From: Plantago major
Lineage: Eukaryota; Streptophyta; Magnoliopsida; Lamiales; Plantaginaceae
Assembly (NCBI GenBank): GCA_026545765.1
Contig: CM048842.1
Location: 73,978,871 to 74,042,870, forward strand
Reading direction: 5' to 3'
Length of the DNA: 64,000 nt
Both the position numbers and the translations under genes were made by a program. This document shows, piece after piece, positions 42,950-54,441 of the stretch (position 1 is the stretch's first letter; every line of letters begins with the position of its first letter). Below the pieces are notes generated by a model that did not search any database, had not been told where the DNA came from, and worked only from the letters and a program-made list of their open reading frames with translations.

Positions 42950-43933
42950 ATGGATGCAAACTACAATAGACCTCCTGTGCTTGATGGGTCCAACTACCAT
43001 TCTTGGCAATCCGGATGAGGACATACATCAAGTCCCTTGATGGCCGTGCTTGGAGATCCATTCGAAGGATACACCGCCAATCAAGGACTGATCTTGATGG
43101 TGACATTGTCCCCATACCAAGAACGCTTCTCTGCAGTGACATACTTCTTAGCTCTTATAATGAAAAAGCTTTAAATGCTATCTTTGGTCATGTAGATTCT
43201 CATATGTTTAAAATCATTCAAAAGCGTACTCGCAAAACAAGCTTGGGAATTACTTGAGTCATTGTGAAGGGATGCTAGTGTCAAACAAACTAAACTTAGA
43301 ATGCTTTGGTCTCAATTTGAAAATCTAAGAATGGCGGAGGAAGAAACCATTGACTCCTATTTTGAAAAACTTTTGACTCTCTCAAATGAAGTCCAAAGAC
43401 TGGAGAAGCTATTTCTAATAGGCAACTTGTTTCCAAAGTCGCTCGATCTCTTTCCTCAAGATTTAATACCAAAGTCACTATTTTGGAAGACACTCATAAC
43501 TTGGCAACTATGGATTTTCATACCTGTTGAACAATTTGAAAACTTTGAACTAAATGAAAATGAGAGACAAGGTATGAAAACTCATAGTATTTCCCTTCAC
43601 TGCTTTCTAAAGCAAAATCTTCAAAGCCTGATAGTAGTAGTGATGAGTCTGACAATATGACTGAGGAAGCTTTCAACAATCTTGTAAGGAAGTTCAACAA
43701 ACTTAGATTCAGGAAAAACTCTGGTCAAGGATCCTCAAGTGGAACTAAAACTTTCAAAAAGAAAAACAATACTTTCAAAACTGGTTCTGCTTCCAAAACT
43801 AGCTCGAATCGATTTGATCGCACTCCTCTTAGTAAGATTAGATGTTTTGAATGCCAAGGTGGGTCATTATCAAAATGAATGTGCTAACAATCTCGGAAAG
43901 AGAAAAGAATCTTCTTGCTTGTCTCAAAGATGA
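42950..43933 (+). pseudogene. Element D gag, frameshifted
   Basis: ATG 42950 (MDANYNRPPVLDGSNYHSW), then an extra base near 43013 shifts the frame; coding continues as RMRTYIKSLDGRAWRSI. Later pieces read FENLRMAEEETIDSYFEKLL and, in two frames, the zinc knuckle: CFECQG in one, GHYQNEC in the other. A frameshift therefore falls inside the CX2CX4HX4C motif. Related in sequence to element A gag. Confidence 0.82.
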
Positions 43934-44775
43934 CTCGGATGAAGAACAGAAGATGAAGAAAAGAAGATGATTCAACTACCAATGCCAGAGCTCTCCGCTC
44001 ATCCACTTACCATGTTGATGACCAATGTTGGGACAACATTGTCAAGACAACATCAGGAATAGAAATCTTCTTTGACTATGATGACTCTGAGAACTGTGAA
44101 ATTTTGGCTAACCAAACCTGAGAAGTCAGGAATCTCTAATGTTTTATGTCTACATGGTTCTGTGGATTTTGATATAGATAGTCCTTCAGAAGAGGAAGGT
44201 AATGCAGATCAAATGGTGAAGGATCTGCAACAGATGTATGAGAAACTCTTCAGTGAATGGAAGACTCTCAGAAAACTCCTCAAGAAAACTGAGAAGGAGA
44301 ACCACAATCTGAAAGACACCATTGTCAAACTAGAAGCTGAATTAATAAAGAAGGACTCTGAACTGTTCAAGGTAATCTCTGAGCTAGATAATGAAAAGAA
44401 GGTAATTGCAAAATGGAACTCTTCTACTTCTAGACTTAATGAGATGCTTGATGTGAACAATGATAGGACCACTGGTTTAGGGTACACAAGTAGTTATGAT
44501 GAACTTGGGTGCAACATGAGCACTTAACTGACACTGATACCTCAAAAGTTGTCAAACCTCTTTCTGAGCTCATAAAAGGTCCTACGTTTGTCAAAAAAAA
44601 AAGCTTTGTTTGTGTGCACTTACTGTCTTAAATCTGGTCACAAAAAGCCTTACTGCTTCAAGTACCAAAAGGACTTAAAGAGGGAACATGTTGAGACCTC
44701 CAACCTCAGTAATCTCTCCACAATTCCCTCCCATCCAGCTTCAAAGAACAAAACAGTGATGCTAGCCGCAATGTT
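43934..44775 (+). pseudogene. Element D acidic linker and second zinc knuckle
   Basis: Coding pieces 44072-44527 (coiled-coil-like, KLLKKTEKENHNLKDTIVKL) and 44588-44779 (CTYCLKSGHKKPYC, a CX2CX4HX4C knuckle) in different frames. The equivalent of the element A linker. Palindromes at 44023-44041 (CAATGTTGGGACAACATTG) and 44770-44785. Confidence 0.78.
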
Positions 44776-46263
44776 GTGACAACATCCACTTCAACAGAGA
44801 CTGAAAGATGTAATCTTAAGACTCTAAAGTACTTTCCTAGTTATCCTAAACAAGACAAATCTCCAGGACAGATAAGAAAGTACAAGAGTGTTTCGAAACA
44901 TGTTTGGGTAGCTAAAGAAAATCATACTTGCAATGTTGCTTTTTCTGTTGCTACTTCCCCTAACAATGCAGGAAAATGGTACTTCGACAGTGGTTGTTCT
45001 AGGCACATGACCGGTAACCCGTCAAATTTATCAAACTTTGTAGCTCAAAAGACAGGTACGGTAACCTATGGAGGAGGATACCAAAGCAAAATACTTGGAA
45101 AGGGAACACTGTGCCTTAAAGGATATCCAAAACTCTCGAATGTTCTTCTTGTTGAAGGGTTAACTGCTAATCTTGTTAGTATAAGCCACCTGTGTGATGA
45201 TGATCTGAAAGTCAAGTTTGATAAACGTTCTTGCAAAGTTTATACTTGTGTGGACAAATTAACCGTAATGACAGGTGTGAGATCACAGGACAACTGCTAT
45301 GTGATGGACATTCCTCTCAAATGCAATGTTGCTCAACATGATGATGCAACACTGTGGCATAAGAAATTGGGACATGTCAATTACAGAAATCTGGAGAAGA
45401 TCATCAAAAATAATGTGGTGACAGGAGTGCCAAAGCTTACCAATGTAGGGAAACATGTGTGTGGCGACTGTCTTATGGGAAAACAAACCAAGGTGACACA
45501 TCAGCCACTTCTGGTTGAAAGACAACAAAGAGGTACTTTTAACTACTTTGAACTCCTGCATATGGATCTCATGGGTCCTATAGAAGCTAAAAGTTTAGGA
45601 GGAGCCTGGTATATCTATGTTATAGTTGATGATTTTTCTAGATACACTTGGGTCAATTTTTTGAAAGAAAAATCAGACACTTTTGAATCCTTCAAAAACT
45701 GGCATACAAAATGTTGTAATCAGTACTCTACTCTTGTTCAAAGAATTCGATCTGACCATGGTAAAGAATTCGAGAATCAATTCTTTGTTAAGTACTGTGA
45801 AAAGAAAGGAATCATGCATGAATATTCAGCTCCTAAGACACCACAACAAAATGGTGTTGCTGAAAGGAAAAACAGGACTCTTCAAGAAATGGCCAGAGTG
45901 ATGTTGAGCTCAATGAACCTATCAAAAAGGTTGTGGGCTGAAGCTGTGAACACTGCTTGTCACATAATCAATCGTGTCTATCTTCGTCCAGGTTCTCTAA
46001 CCACTCCCTATGAGATGTTGAAAGGTAGAAAGCCCAATCTCAAGTACTTTCATGTTTTTGGATGTGTGTGTTACATACTCAATGATAGAGAACATCTAGG
46101 GAAGTTTGATGCTAAAAGTGACAAAGGAATCTTTGTAGGATACTCTCAAAATAGTCAAGCGTATAGAATATACAATCCTAGATTGCAGACTATACAAGAG
46201 TCTGTGAATGTTTCCTTTGATGACTCAGAGCCCTATGCCCAGAAGAAGATTTGCAGTCTTTGA
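44776..46263 (+). CDS. Element D protease and integrase
   Basis: A 495-codon open frame in which the Met at the start is not the natural one. Protease motif GKWYFDSGCSRHM near residue 70, GAG-pre-integrase (LWHKKLGHVNYRNLEK, CGDCLMGKQTK), integrase core with Asp in LLHMDLMGP, Asp in IRSDHGKEF and Glu in [15 protein letters not shown], then VFGCVCYILNDREH and FVGYSQNSQAYRIY. It ends early in the variable region at a frameshift. Confidence 0.92.
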   Translation: MTTSTSTETERCNLKTLKYFPSYPKQDKSPGQIRKYKSVSKHVWVAKENHTCNVAFSVATSPNNAGKWYFDSGCSRHMTGNPSNLSNFVAQKTGTVTYGGGYQSKILGKGTLCLKGYPKLSNVLLVEGLTANLVSISHLCDDDLKVKFDKRSCKVYTCVDKLTVMTGVRSQDNCYVMDIPLKCNVAQHDDATLWHKKLGHVNYRNLEKIIKNNVVTGVPKLTNVGKHVCGDCLMGKQTKVTHQPLLVERQQRGTFNYFELLHMDLMGPIEAKSLGGAWYIYVIVDDFSRYTWVNFLKEKSDTFESFKNWHTKCCNQYSTLVQRIRSDHGKEFENQFFVKYCEKKGIMHEYSAPKTPQQNGVAERKNRTLQEMARVMLSSMNLSKRLWAEAVNTACHIINRVYLRPGSLTTPYEMLKGRKPNLKYFHVFGCVCYILNDREHLGKFDAKSDKGIFVGYSQNSQAYRIYNPRLQTIQESVNVSFDDSEPYAQKKICSL

Positions 46264-46728
46264 GCAGTTATTGAATCAACCTCTGACTCTTCTACACATG
46301 AGAACGTACCAGAAACTGTGACTCCTGCTGCTGATCAAAATGAAAGAACCCATGTTGTGGGCAATGTTGTGCCAACATCCCTCTGCAATGATGACTCAAA
46401 ATTAAATTCAACATCCCATTTACACTCATGATGAAGAACAAGCTGATCCTCATAATGAACCGAGGTCGAAATCGACAATCCATCCAGAAACAATGCTGCA
46501 CCTATGTCTCCTGACTCACGAAAGGATCCTCCTCCTAGAATTCGCAAAGATCATCCCAGTTCCCAAGTAATTGGAAATCCAAGAGGAAGGACATTGAGGG
46601 AAACACGCAAAAAATTACAAGGAGACACTCGGACTTGTCAAATATGTCACTCTGTAAGTTCCTCGTGTTTGTTTCGTTAATTGAACCTAAAATGTGAAAG
46701 AAGCCCTTCGATGATTTTTGGATAGAAG
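46264..46728 (+). other. Element D variable region between integrase and RT
   Basis: Out-of-frame remains of the low-complexity linker. A palindrome AATGTTGTGCCAACAT lies near 46363. The same position in element A is also the densest in palindromes. Confidence 0.6.
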
Positions 46729-48180
46729 ATGCAAGATGAACTTCGTCAGTTCCAAACAAATGAAGTCTGGACTCTTGTTCCCCGCCCCCATAATATAAAT
46801 GTCATAGGCACCAAGTGGATTTTCAAAAACAAGAGTGATGAAAAGGGGATAGTTGTAAAAAACAAAGCCAGATTGGTTGCTCAAGGTTACACCCAAGTGG
46901 AAGGCATTGATTTTGATGAGACCTTCGCTCCTGTTGCTAGATTAGAGTCCATTCGCTTGCTCCTAGCCTTAGCATGTTGTCTTAACATAAAACTTAACCA
47001 AATGGATGTTAAAGGAGCTTTCTTGAATGGTTACATTGACAAAGAAGTGTATGTTGAACAACCTAGAGGTTTGAAGATCCTTTTTATCCTGACCATGTTT
47101 TTAAACTAAGAAAAGCCTTGTATGGTTTGAAACAAGCCCCACGCGCTTGGTATGCTAGGTTGACAGAATTCCTAGTTGGGTTAGGATTTAAAAGAGGTGA
47201 GGGAGATCAAACTCTGTTTATCCTCAGGAAAGGAAAAGACATCTGCATTGCTCAAATCTATGTTGATGATATTGTCTTTGGTGCTACTAACCTCTCCATG
47301 CTAGATAAGTTTGTTCAAGCCATGACAGGAACTTTTGAGATGAGTATGATTGGTGAACTCAGTTTCTTCTTGGGGCTCCAGATACAGCAGAAACAGGAAG
47401 GCCTCTTTATCTCTCAAGAGAAATATGCCAAGAATCTTATAAAAAAATTAGTCCGAAAATGCCAAACCTTGCAAAGACTCCATGGCTACATCTCTAAACT
47501 CAAAGAAACCGATGTTGGGGCGATGTTGACTGACATTGTACAGATCAATGATTGGAAGTCTCTTGTATCTTTCACCACGGACCGGACATCATGTTCTCTG
47601 TTTGTGTGTGTCGTATCAATCCAAACCCAAAATATCTCACTTAATCTGTCAAAAGAATCATTAGATATATATCAGGAACTGTTAATCTTGGATTATGGTA
47701 TGCTTGTGATTCAAACACTAATCTATTGGGATTTAGTGATTCTGATTGGGCTGGTGATTTAGATGATCGAAAATCAACTAGTGGAGGTTGTTTTTATCTT
47801 GGACCAAATCTTGTGTCATGGTATAGTAAGAAACAAAATTGCGTGTCTCTCTCTACTGCTGAATCTGAATATGTAGCGGCTGGGAGTTGTGTGTCTCAAC
47901 TAATTTGGCTGAACAATATGCTGCATGAATATGGATTTCAAAGTGACACTCTTTTGCTGTTTTGTGATAACCTTAGTGCCATTCACATATCCAAGAACCA
48001 TGTTCAACACTCACGCATATAGACATTCGACATCATTTTCTTAGAGACCTAGTCTCCAAACAAATAATTGACATACAACACATTGATACCACAAATCAGT
48101 TAGCTGACATTTTCACAAAGCCCCTTGATAAAGAGAGATTCTTCAGTTTGAGAAGGTCTCTTGGCCTTTGCACTATTTGA
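46729..48180 (+). pseudogene. Element D reverse transcriptase and RNase H, frameshifted
   Basis: 46729-47109 has TKWIFKNKSDEKG, ARLVAQGYTQ and NQMDVKGAFLNG. 47118-47762 has YGLKQAPRAWYARL and catalytic YVDDIVFG. 47726-48180 has RNase H motifs SDSDWAGDLDDRKSTSG and LSTAESEYVAAGSC, then a frameshift near 48020 and the end QLADIFTKPLDKERF to a TGA at 48180. At least three frame breaks. Very close to element A RT. Confidence 0.9.
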
Positions 48181-49613
48181 TAGGATTTGCTGCAAGCAAT
48201 GTTGACATAACATCCTGGTCAACATTGTCTTCTATGTTTACCTAGTGTTGTCTTTCTTTTATTCTTTTAGTCTTTTCTCTTTCTTATTCTTGTGTGTCTA
48301 TGTGTTTTTTGTGCTTCTGTGGTCAATGGTCGTTCTGTTTGTAGCTTACAGTGGTGATGCTTAGGTTTTGAAAGGCTGTTTGAAACCAAGGTTGAAAGGT
48401 ATCGAGTCTCCTGTGTGTTTGCTTTATGTAAAACCCACTTTTGCTGCTTTTTGGCCATTTTTTTCTCGTACCTTGACTTGCACTTGATTTTGCCTCCTGC
48501 TCTTTGTGCTTAATAAATCTAATGAATTACGATAAAAAGGGCTCGAAGTGTTTCCGTCGAGGATCGTGTTGGACAGGTTCCAAATACTATCCAAATATCG
48601 ACGTGGCCAATGTGTCATATGTCGTGAGGGTTGATGGCATGTACTGGAAACCGACACGCACAAAAGTGCCGATTCTCGTAATGCTGCTGGTTCACTTTCT
48701 GAGTACCAAATTACCCAATGTGGTCAAATGAGTGATTTTATGCCATGAGACGTGTGTTTGCCTAACTCCGCATAGGCTTCGGCTTTGGAGCGGATTCATA
48801 CATGTTCCAATTATTTGACATGGTTCACGGTCTCATGGTCACCCCCACTCAAACTTATGCTAATTGTTCCATTTACTTCTTGAGGCAATGTTGAGTGTGT
48901 TTCTTTGGTATTCCTTTCTCTCTCTGTCTTTGCCTGCAGCATCAGTGGTGTTAATCGAATTTGAACATTTTGAGACTTGGTTCCTGGCTGACTTACATTA
49001 AGAGTGGTCTGATTTTCCGATGTTGTCATCAATGTTGAGCCAACATCCTGTCAACATTACTGTCTTTGGAAGTACCTTCTTTGCTGTGATTTTTGTGTGC
49101 TCATTCTGTGTTTTGGGTTGGGTTTGAGGGGGAGTAATTTGGTGTCTTGGGTAATCTGGTAAAATGTAAAGTGTAAAATATCTTACTCTTATCTGACCTT
49201 GATTTGTTTCCTAAAACAAAAATGTACCTCCCTAGGTTGAGTTTTGAGAATCTTCTTCATTCTTGACCTAATTGATACGGTGGTCATTTGCTTTCCTTAA
49301 TCTACAGCTGTGTACAGATCTTGGTTTGTGTTTTGATATATATGGTTATGATTCTTGGAGCAAACCAACCAAAAACACTCCTCCAACCATAGTACCACTA
49401 CCTTTCTCATTAGCCCACTTCTCCACCAATCACAAAAACTGCCATCCTTCCAAACCACTCTCTTAAAAAAAAAAAAAAAAAAAATTCTTTCTATTTTATT
49501 TACTTCTTACTCGCAAAACTCTTCACCTTCCCCTCACTTTACTCTCTTGTCGCTCTCAACCAAAACTCCTCTCCCGCTCTTTCTCCCTCAACTCTACCTT
49601 CACGATCCAAACA
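48181..49613 (+). other. Element D spacer between pol and ORF3
   Basis: No coding region. Contains AATGTTG/CAACATT half-sites near 48198, 48222 and 49031-49063, and an A20 run near 49466-49485, just before ORF3. Confidence 0.6.
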
Positions 49614-51437
49614 ATGTCGTCCCCGACAAAACCCGTCTTGCCCGGATTTTCATTGCAAACACCTGAGGGGGAGCAAGCTTATCCTCTTCCCATTCGTGCT
49701 GAACCTGCCGATTTTGAGATTCCAGTCTATAATTGTGAGGATTCGGAAGATAGTGCTGAAAAACCTTCATCTCCTGTACCAAAACCACCATCTCCAAAAA
49801 CCCAAACAGAGTCATCACCATCAAACCCCTCTGAATTGGCTGCAGAAACCCTTGTTAAATTGGGGAGCATGCCAGTCGACTTGCCACAAGATCTGAGGGA
49901 TGATGATGAAAGCCCAATGGGGATAGAGAAAGATGCTCCCATGGAGGATGCTGGGAAAGATGTTGGACATCCTGAAATTCAACATGCAGATCTGACAGAA
50001 AACCCCCAAGACCCTGCATCTGTTGAAGAAGATGATGTACAACAACCTGACAAAACAGGGGACACGACTACTGATGGCCTGAATGATGAGAATCAGACAA
50101 GCATGCATTCTGAAAATGTTGAGAAACCCGCAGATGAGCCTACTATTGAACTAGTTGAAGTGGAAGATTGGCAGTCAGATGACTCAGAGAAAACTAAGAG
50201 TGATCCAATGAATATAGATGAGGATGTTGTTGCAACATCAGCTGCTCATGATGATAACAATGATGAAAGCTCTAATGATATGGAGGATTATGAGCCAGAA
50301 ACTGAAGATGACTCTAAGGATGAGTCAATGGTTGATGAAGAAGAACTGAGTAACTCAGATGAAAGCTCAGATGACTCTGAAGATTATGAAGCTGAGACAG
50401 AGGAAGAATCTGAAGAAGAATCACTTGATGATGAGGATGTCATTCTTGGAAGACCAGTTGAAGACCCCGAGGTAAATGATCTATCCTCCGAACTGTGTTT
50501 ACGATGGTTACGATTGGGATGAAGATGCGCTTCTCATTTGTTCTATGATATCAAGAATCTAGAAAATATGAGAAAATCAAAACAATGCTATAGATGTTGA
50601 GAAGATAATTAAAGAGGACTCATTTGAAGAGTATAACTTGGTTGCTATCCGAAGAAAAGGAATCTCTATTATGTCATTACTCAATATCGCTTTGTTCCTG
50701 AAATCATAAGAGAATTCTATGCCCATTTATCTGAGAATTTTGGTAGTGAAGGGCATGGTAACCATCACTGTGTGTACTTGAGAGGTGATGTATTCTTCTT
50801 GACTTCTAAGGATATCAATACTGTGCTGCATAGAAATAGGGATGAGATTGAGACTCATGTGGAGGTAACTATGGATGAGATTGCAAGAGAGCTAACTGCA
50901 GGAAAATTAAAATCTTGGCCATCGGAACTCTAGATCTGAAATATTGTTGTTCTCTATCTGTTCTTGCCAGATCTGCTGCATAACCTGTTGCCATCTTCCA
51001 ATAACAACAAGCTTCCAAGAGGCGCCTATGTTGCTTCTGAGATTAAAATGGGTTACAATGTCAATCTGGGAGAAAGGATTCTCAAGCATCTAGAAAATTC
51101 TAAGAATAGAGGGATCAGAGGCCATTTGATTCTTCCATCCACTATATTTGCTGTTCTTCAGATGCAGGGTATTGAGGTCAAAGCTAATGATGTCTATCAT
51201 TCCAACTTTAAGTCCATCACAGTCACCAAACAACTACTGGAAACACATGACAGGATCTATGATCTTCCTTGGGTAGATCCTGATGTTTCTGTGAACATGG
51301 ATGTGGAGGAGAATATGCCTCTTTCTCGGAAAACCGATGCACGAAAGCTCAGAGTTGCATTTCAACATTCCAATGTTGACTTACATGTTGGGACAACATT
51401 GACTCCTAACATTGAAACTCATGCTGCAGTATTTTAA
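49614..51437 (+). pseudogene. Element D ORF3, frameshifted
   Basis: ATG 49614 (MSSPTKPVLPGFSLQTPEGE) opens 302 codons of Pro-rich then strongly acidic sequence (EDYEAETEEESEEESLDDED) with no membrane segment. A middle part in another frame (about 50680-50930) reads RFVPEIIREFYAHLSENF and RGDVFFLTSKDINTVL, resembling proteins annotated as putative plant transposon protein. The last part, 50964-51437, reads MPDLLHNLLPSSNNNKLPRG and ends after VNMDVEENMPLS. The palindrome GATGTTGTTGCAACATC at 50223-50239 lies within the acidic coding part. Same place and character as ORF3 of element A. Function unknown. Confidence 0.75.
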
Positions 51438-51760
51438 TTGAGCAGACAAGTCGATTCGAGCAAATCAAAGGGCTTGATGAGCAGATCTCAAACAATCTGA
51501 AGTTCAGAAATACTCTAGTTTCTTTTCTTTCCTCACAAAAAGGGGGAGAATAGATAACTTGAGTTACTTGAGTTCATTCTTCTTGAGTCTGTGTTGAACA
51601 ATTATAATTTTTGTGGGTCTGTAATATTTTAAATTCTCCTGAATATTTCTTAAGTTATGTCGTTAAGGGGAGAATAGATCTTTAATAGTTCTTAGTTATG
51701 TTTCTATGATCTGTTCTCTTGTTTTGTTTTGTGATGTGCTTTGTGATGAAAGACTAAGAT

Positions 51761-51770
51761 TAAGGGGGAG
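51761..51770 (+). other. Element D polypurine tract
   Basis: TAAGGGGGAG just before the 3' LTR. Confidence 0.85.
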
Positions 51771-51772
51771 AT

Positions 51773-52617
51773 TGAAAGTGCAGTATGCACTTATATTTTG
51801 ATAATCTTGTCTTTCAATAATCAGTTCCAAGTTTGTGTTTGTTGTTATTTGTGAAGCTGCAGGATTATCAATGTTGTATAACATTGTGACAGGATAGAAT
51901 TTAATGTTGGCATAACATTGAAGATATAGCATTACAGTGAGACATCAAGACAAAGCACATTGGATGGATACTTGGATGGAAGTATTGACAAAACGAACAA
52001 GAATTGATTTAAGGAAAAGACGACTTGTGGTGAAAGCAAGAAGGAATATATTTTATGAAGAATTGAAATATGGAAATTTCCTTCTATGCGCATTTTGAAG
52101 AAAACAAGTAAAAGGAAAAATTGCCTTTGCCGAGATCCTATTGCCTTTCGACTTAGATGGAAGAGGTCGACATCTCAAGTATATATATGCAAGGATTCAG
52201 CAAAGCAATGTTTTAGAGTCTTTCTTGATGATCAATCGAGATTTTATTAAAAGAGTTTAGGCTTCTTGTTTTCTGCTAGCTTTAGAGTTTGTCTAAGAGT
52301 ATTCATTGTTGGAATAACTCTTTCAAACATCGACCTAGAATAGCTTTTACTGTTGGTTCTTCTAGGGCTAGTTTTGGTTGTTTAATCAATCGTTTGTGAT
52401 TGTATTAAACCTAGTTGTTTAGATCTACTTTTCCTGTCAGTAGATATTTTGCCTAAAGGCGTTGCTAATATATTTTTCTATATATTGGCTTGGTAATAGA
52501 AGTTTCATTATTCATCCGCTGCTATCTGTTTACTGTAGACATTGTTGAACAACATTGTTGGCAACATTGTCTGTTGATCTAGTTCCAAGTACCAATCCGG
52601 GATCTTAAGTTCTAGCA
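51773..52617 (+). repeat. Element D 3' LTR
   Basis: 845 bp, partner of 42060-42894. It retains CAG and CTG sites (for example CATTACAGTGAG, TCCGCTGCTATCTG) that are CG-like or absent in the 5' copy. Confidence 0.93.
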
Positions 52618-53580
52618 AAAATGTTAGTTTCAGGACATAAAAATGTTAGTTTCATGACACATAAGATAGTTTCAGAACACAAAAAGTTAGTTCATAGGAA
52701 TGGTGAACCCCTAAATCAACTGAATTTGAAAACACCCTCCGGGAGCTACGGTCTTAATTAGGGTTTAGGGTTTAGGACGGTCCAGGGCGGTTAAGCGATT
52801 GTCGGGGCAATGAAGAACTAAATTAAGACCGTAAAATTCTAAAACCCTAAGGGGAATGGTGAACCCCTAAATCAACTGAATTTGAAAACACCCTCCGGGA
52901 GCTACGGTCTTAATTAGGGTTTAGGACGGGTCCAGGACTACCGCCCTGGACCCTCCTAAACCCTAATTAAGCGATTGCCGGGGCAATGAAGAACTAAATT
53001 AAGACCGTAAAATTCTAAAACCCTAAGGGGAATGGTGAACCCCTAAATCAACTGAATCTGAAAACAATGGTATGGCATAAATTAGCATTAGTTTCATAAC
53101 ACAAATATTAGTTTCAGGACACATAAGTTAGTTTCATAAGTTAGTCTCAGGACACAAAAGTTAGTTTCATAATTAGTTTCAGGACACATAACTTAGTTTC
53201 ATAACACAAAAAGTTAGTTTCAGAAACTCACCCTAAAATTCTAAAACCCTAAGGGGAATGGTGAACCCCTAAATCAACTGAATTTGAAAACACCCTTCGG
53301 GAGCTACAGTCTTAATTAGGGTGGCCCTGGACCCATCCTAAACCCTAAACCCTAATTAAGCGATTGTCGGGGCAATGAAGAACTAAATTAAGACCGTAAA
53401 TCAACTGAATTTGTAAAACAATGGTATGGCATACATAAGTATTAGTTTCAGCATCATTAGCATTAGTTTCATAACACAAAAAAGTTAGTTTCAAGACACA
53501 TAAGTTGGTTTCATATCACCACAGACTTAGTTTCATGATATAGTCTGTTAGTTTCAGGAGCAACAGAAATCCAGATTCAC
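52618..53580 (+). repeat. TTAGTTTCA minisatellite, right block, with inserted tandem units
   Basis: Minisatellite units as at 41820-42059 resume right after element D (52618-52690, 53080-53225, 53440-53580). Between them lie tandem units of about 160-180 bp starting AATGGTGAACCCCTAAATC at about 52699, 52855, 53031 and 53257. The third is truncated. The units contain AGGGTTTAGGGTTTAGG and CCTAAACCCTAA, telomere-like heptamers. In unit 2 the arms at 52909-52925 and 52955-52971 are perfect 17-bp inverted repeats. Confidence 0.8.
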
Positions 53581-53691
53581 AAAATAGAACACAGAAAAGG
53601 AATAACATAATGTCTCATTCGAAATAAAATACGAAGCAAGAATATAAATTAGTCAATTATAGATCCAATGAAATTCAAATATGTCTCTAAA

Positions 53692-54441
53692 CGCATAAAA
53701 CCAGGGGAGTGCTCATAATGAAATACTTCAACTGATAGAAGTAGTGCACGTAGCATTGTTATGTCCACTCTGACGGCACCGACCACAGAGGTGTAGAACC
53801 TGGGAAACTTCACCCCTAGAACGAACCCTCTTCTTCTTGGGACGACCAGGTGGCCTCCTAGTAATCGGAGGGATGATTCCCTGCGGTGCAATCTGGAGAT
53901 TGATCTGCTCTTTCAGAATAGAAGGAACAGGATAAAGAGGAAAGGAGTATGACGTTCTGAAAGACGAAACATGAAAGTAAGGGTCAACAACATCAGCAAT
54001 ATTCTATCCTACCCACTACATTGTTGGTTTCATGACCAACTAAGTTGTTTTCAGCAGCTACTCTGTTAGTTTCATGCACCGAGGAGTTGGTTTCAGCAGC
54101 CAATCCAGAACCACCACTCCCACTGCTCTTACCAATAAACATCCTCTTACCATTAACACAATTAACAGGAACAGCATCAACCTCAGCAGATTCGACGAGG
54201 ATAGTAATATCAACATATTTTAAACCGTGAGCAGAACATAAACCAATTATCGCAGCAATATCATCATCAGTGAAAAGTATGAACGTTTCTTCTCAATAAG
54301 ATAAACAAATCGAGTCGAATCCAAATCCTTAAGATTAAATTTCGAAATTGAAACATCTAGAAGATCAGAAAACTTAAAACCAGGTTTTATGCCAAAAGCA
54401 TGGCTAAAGCCATTGAAAGTGAGAGGGACAAGGAAATCCAT
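53692..54441 (-). pseudogene. MURA-type MULE transposase, internally deleted
   Basis: Read leftward. The N-terminal part starts MDFLVPLTFNGFSHAFG at 54441, is frameshifted near 54275, then continues TDDDIAAIIGLCSAHGLKYV and VNGKRMFIGKSS with HETN repeats. Near 54000 it jumps, out of frame, to the C-terminal part: DPYFHVSSFRTSYSFPLYPV, then TRRPPGRPKKKR and a zinc knuckle CGRCRQSGHNNATC (CX2CX4HX4C), ending at a stop near 53727. These are the start and end typical of plant MuDR-family transposases. The whole catalytic DDE core and SWIM zinc finger between them are missing, so no activity is possible. Confidence 0.75.

Larger units (their letters stand above)
42060..52617 (+). mobile_element. 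Element D: Sirevirus-type Ty1/copia retrotransposon
   Basis: LTRs at 42060-42894 and 51773-52617 start TGAAAGTGCAGTATGC and end in CA. Inside lie primer-binding site, gag, two zinc knuckles, protease, integrase, RT, RNase H, spacer, ORF3 and polypurine tract in Sirevirus order. The 5-bp flanks are CAAAT and AAAAT, so the target duplication is imperfect by one base. Length 10.6 kb. It is the closest relative of element A here. Coding has multiple frameshifts. It inserted into a minisatellite inside the MULE remnant. Confidence 0.95.

Noticed and set aside
49614..50522. Host gene for an acidic nuclear protein
   Set aside because: The frame lies between pol and the 3' LTR of element D, at the ORF3 position, and has an element-specific palindrome inside it.
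52739..52767. Chromosome end or telomere
   Set aside because: Only two or three heptamers occur, embedded in larger tandem units with ordinary repeats on both sides.
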